Below, one piece after another: positions 12,040 through 12,240 of a stretch of 12,240 nt of DNA (position 1 is its first letter; each line of letters begins with the position of its first letter). This DNA comes from Parcubacteria group bacterium GW2011_GWB1_44_7 (lineage in GTDB: Bacteria; Patescibacteria; Paceibacteria; UBA9973; DSPV01). The translations under genes and the position numbers were made by a program. The notes under the pieces were generated by a model. The model did not search any database and was not told the origin of the DNA. It saw nothing but the letters and a program-made list of their open reading frames with translations. The stretch spans positions 1 to 12,240 of the forward strand of contig LCJJ01000033.1 of assembly GCA_000999175.1 (NCBI GenBank). The letters run 5' to 3'.

Positions 12040-12102
12040 GTAATATTAAATTGTGGTATACTTAATATATGAATCTCCTCACTTCCCACAATCTAATATT
12101 AC
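12040..12102 (-). promoter_or_regulatory. Putative operator: 17-bp inverted repeat before the HTH gene
   Basis: GTAATATTAAATTGTGG (12040-12056) and CCACAATCTAATATTAC (12086-12102) are inverse complements with one mismatch, separated by 29 bases. On the minus strand TTGTGG (12088-12093 region) and TATATT could form a promoter with about 16 bases between them, so the repeat would cover both ends of the promoter. On the plus strand TGG-TATACT (12054-12062) is a second, outward -10-like sequence. Confidence 0.65.
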
Positions 12103-12123
12103 CAAAATATTTGATAATGAGCA

Positions 12124-12240
12124 AAATAAAAGAGTGCAAAAATCCGAAAACCCCCAGTCCAAAACCCGCCCGCATTCCTCCCCAGACCCCTCCTGCGGGC
12201 GGGACGGGAGCCGAGGCAGGGCGAATCCATATCCCCAGTC
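12124..12240. repeat. Right long inverted repeat of the restriction-modification cassette
   Basis: Inverse complement of 8678-8794 with four mismatches in one block (positions 12205-12208). It begins about 20 bases past the operator repeat and runs to the last base of the window, so its outer end may lie further out. Confidence 0.95.

Larger units (their letters stand above)
8678..12240. mobile_element. Inverted-repeat-bounded restriction-modification cassette
   Basis: Two 117-bp inverted repeats enclose four tightly packed minus-strand genes: HTH regulator, DNA methyltransferase, putative restriction endonuclease, D12 methyltransferase. The interior is visibly richer in A and T than the neighbouring housekeeping genes, and none of the four genes has a Shine-Dalgarno site, unlike some neighbours (infC, the gene at 6188, the amidase). 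No transposase or integrase is encoded inside. This suggests a non-autonomous element moved in trans, or a cassette carried between two copies of a genomic repeat. The right end coincides with the window edge, so the true boundary and a target-site duplication are not visible. Confidence 0.65.

Noticed and set aside
12069..12240. Plus-strand open frame running from ATG 12069 to the window edge
   Set aside because: Most of it is the inverted repeat read through; it is proline-rich by base composition and has no recognisable domain. The -10-like sequence before it is noted under the operator.
1..12240. One single defence island joining the AbiEii modules and the restriction-modification cassette
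   Set aside because: About 7 kb of housekeeping and cell-wall genes lie between them on both strands, and the cassette has its own boundaries.

Overview
The window looks like a chromosomal piece of an uncultured, small-genome bacterium, most likely of the Patescibacteria/CPR (Parcubacteria-like) group. The grounds are the style of several proteins (a long-form nucleoside diphosphate kinase, CPR-like L20/L35/IF3, a secreted protein with the FLIGTDYKNIG...FGWFVRLF pattern), short intergenic repeats, and many genes without a clear Shine-Dalgarno site. This assignment is inference from family resemblance; no rRNA or tRNA is present to confirm it.

Layout. 1-1741: two successive AbiEii-type nucleotidyltransferase toxin modules, the second with a DUF6922-like partner. 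1809-2239: an ndk gene broken by an internal, frame-shifting deletion. 2250-2550: inverted repeats, a strong extended -10 promoter and a roughly 190-nt structured RNA whose 3' half resembles 6S RNA. 2589-4380: a small membrane protein overlapping a beta-CASP metallo-beta-lactamase ribonuclease-like gene. 4450-5764 (minus): the classical infC-rpmI-rplT operon; its spacers carry seven copies of a 16-bp repeat unit, L20 seems to lack about 18 internal residues, and infC may start at AUU. 5820-6980 (minus): a gene-poor leader region, then two unrecognised small genes, each closed by a strong terminator. 7224-8417: a secreted Amidase_3 cell-wall hydrolase and a secreted coiled-coil-like protein.

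8436-12240 is an accessory region: hairpins, a perfect 39-bp tandem duplication, then a 117-bp inverted repeat (113/117 identical) at 8678-8794 and 12124-12240. It encloses an AT-rich, tightly packed four-gene minus-strand operon: an HTH regulator (controller-like), a DNA methyltransferase with an unusual HPPY motif, a putative restriction endonuclease (PUA/EVE-like N-terminus plus NucS-like PD-(D/E)XK C-terminus), and a D12-class adenine methyltransferase. A near-perfect 17-bp inverted repeat with a 29-bp spacer lies in front of the regulator. No transposase is seen. The best reading is a self-contained, transferable restriction-modification cassette bounded by long inverted repeats; this is the most interesting object in the window. 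The right repeat runs into the window edge, so the outer boundary and any target-site duplication cannot be read.
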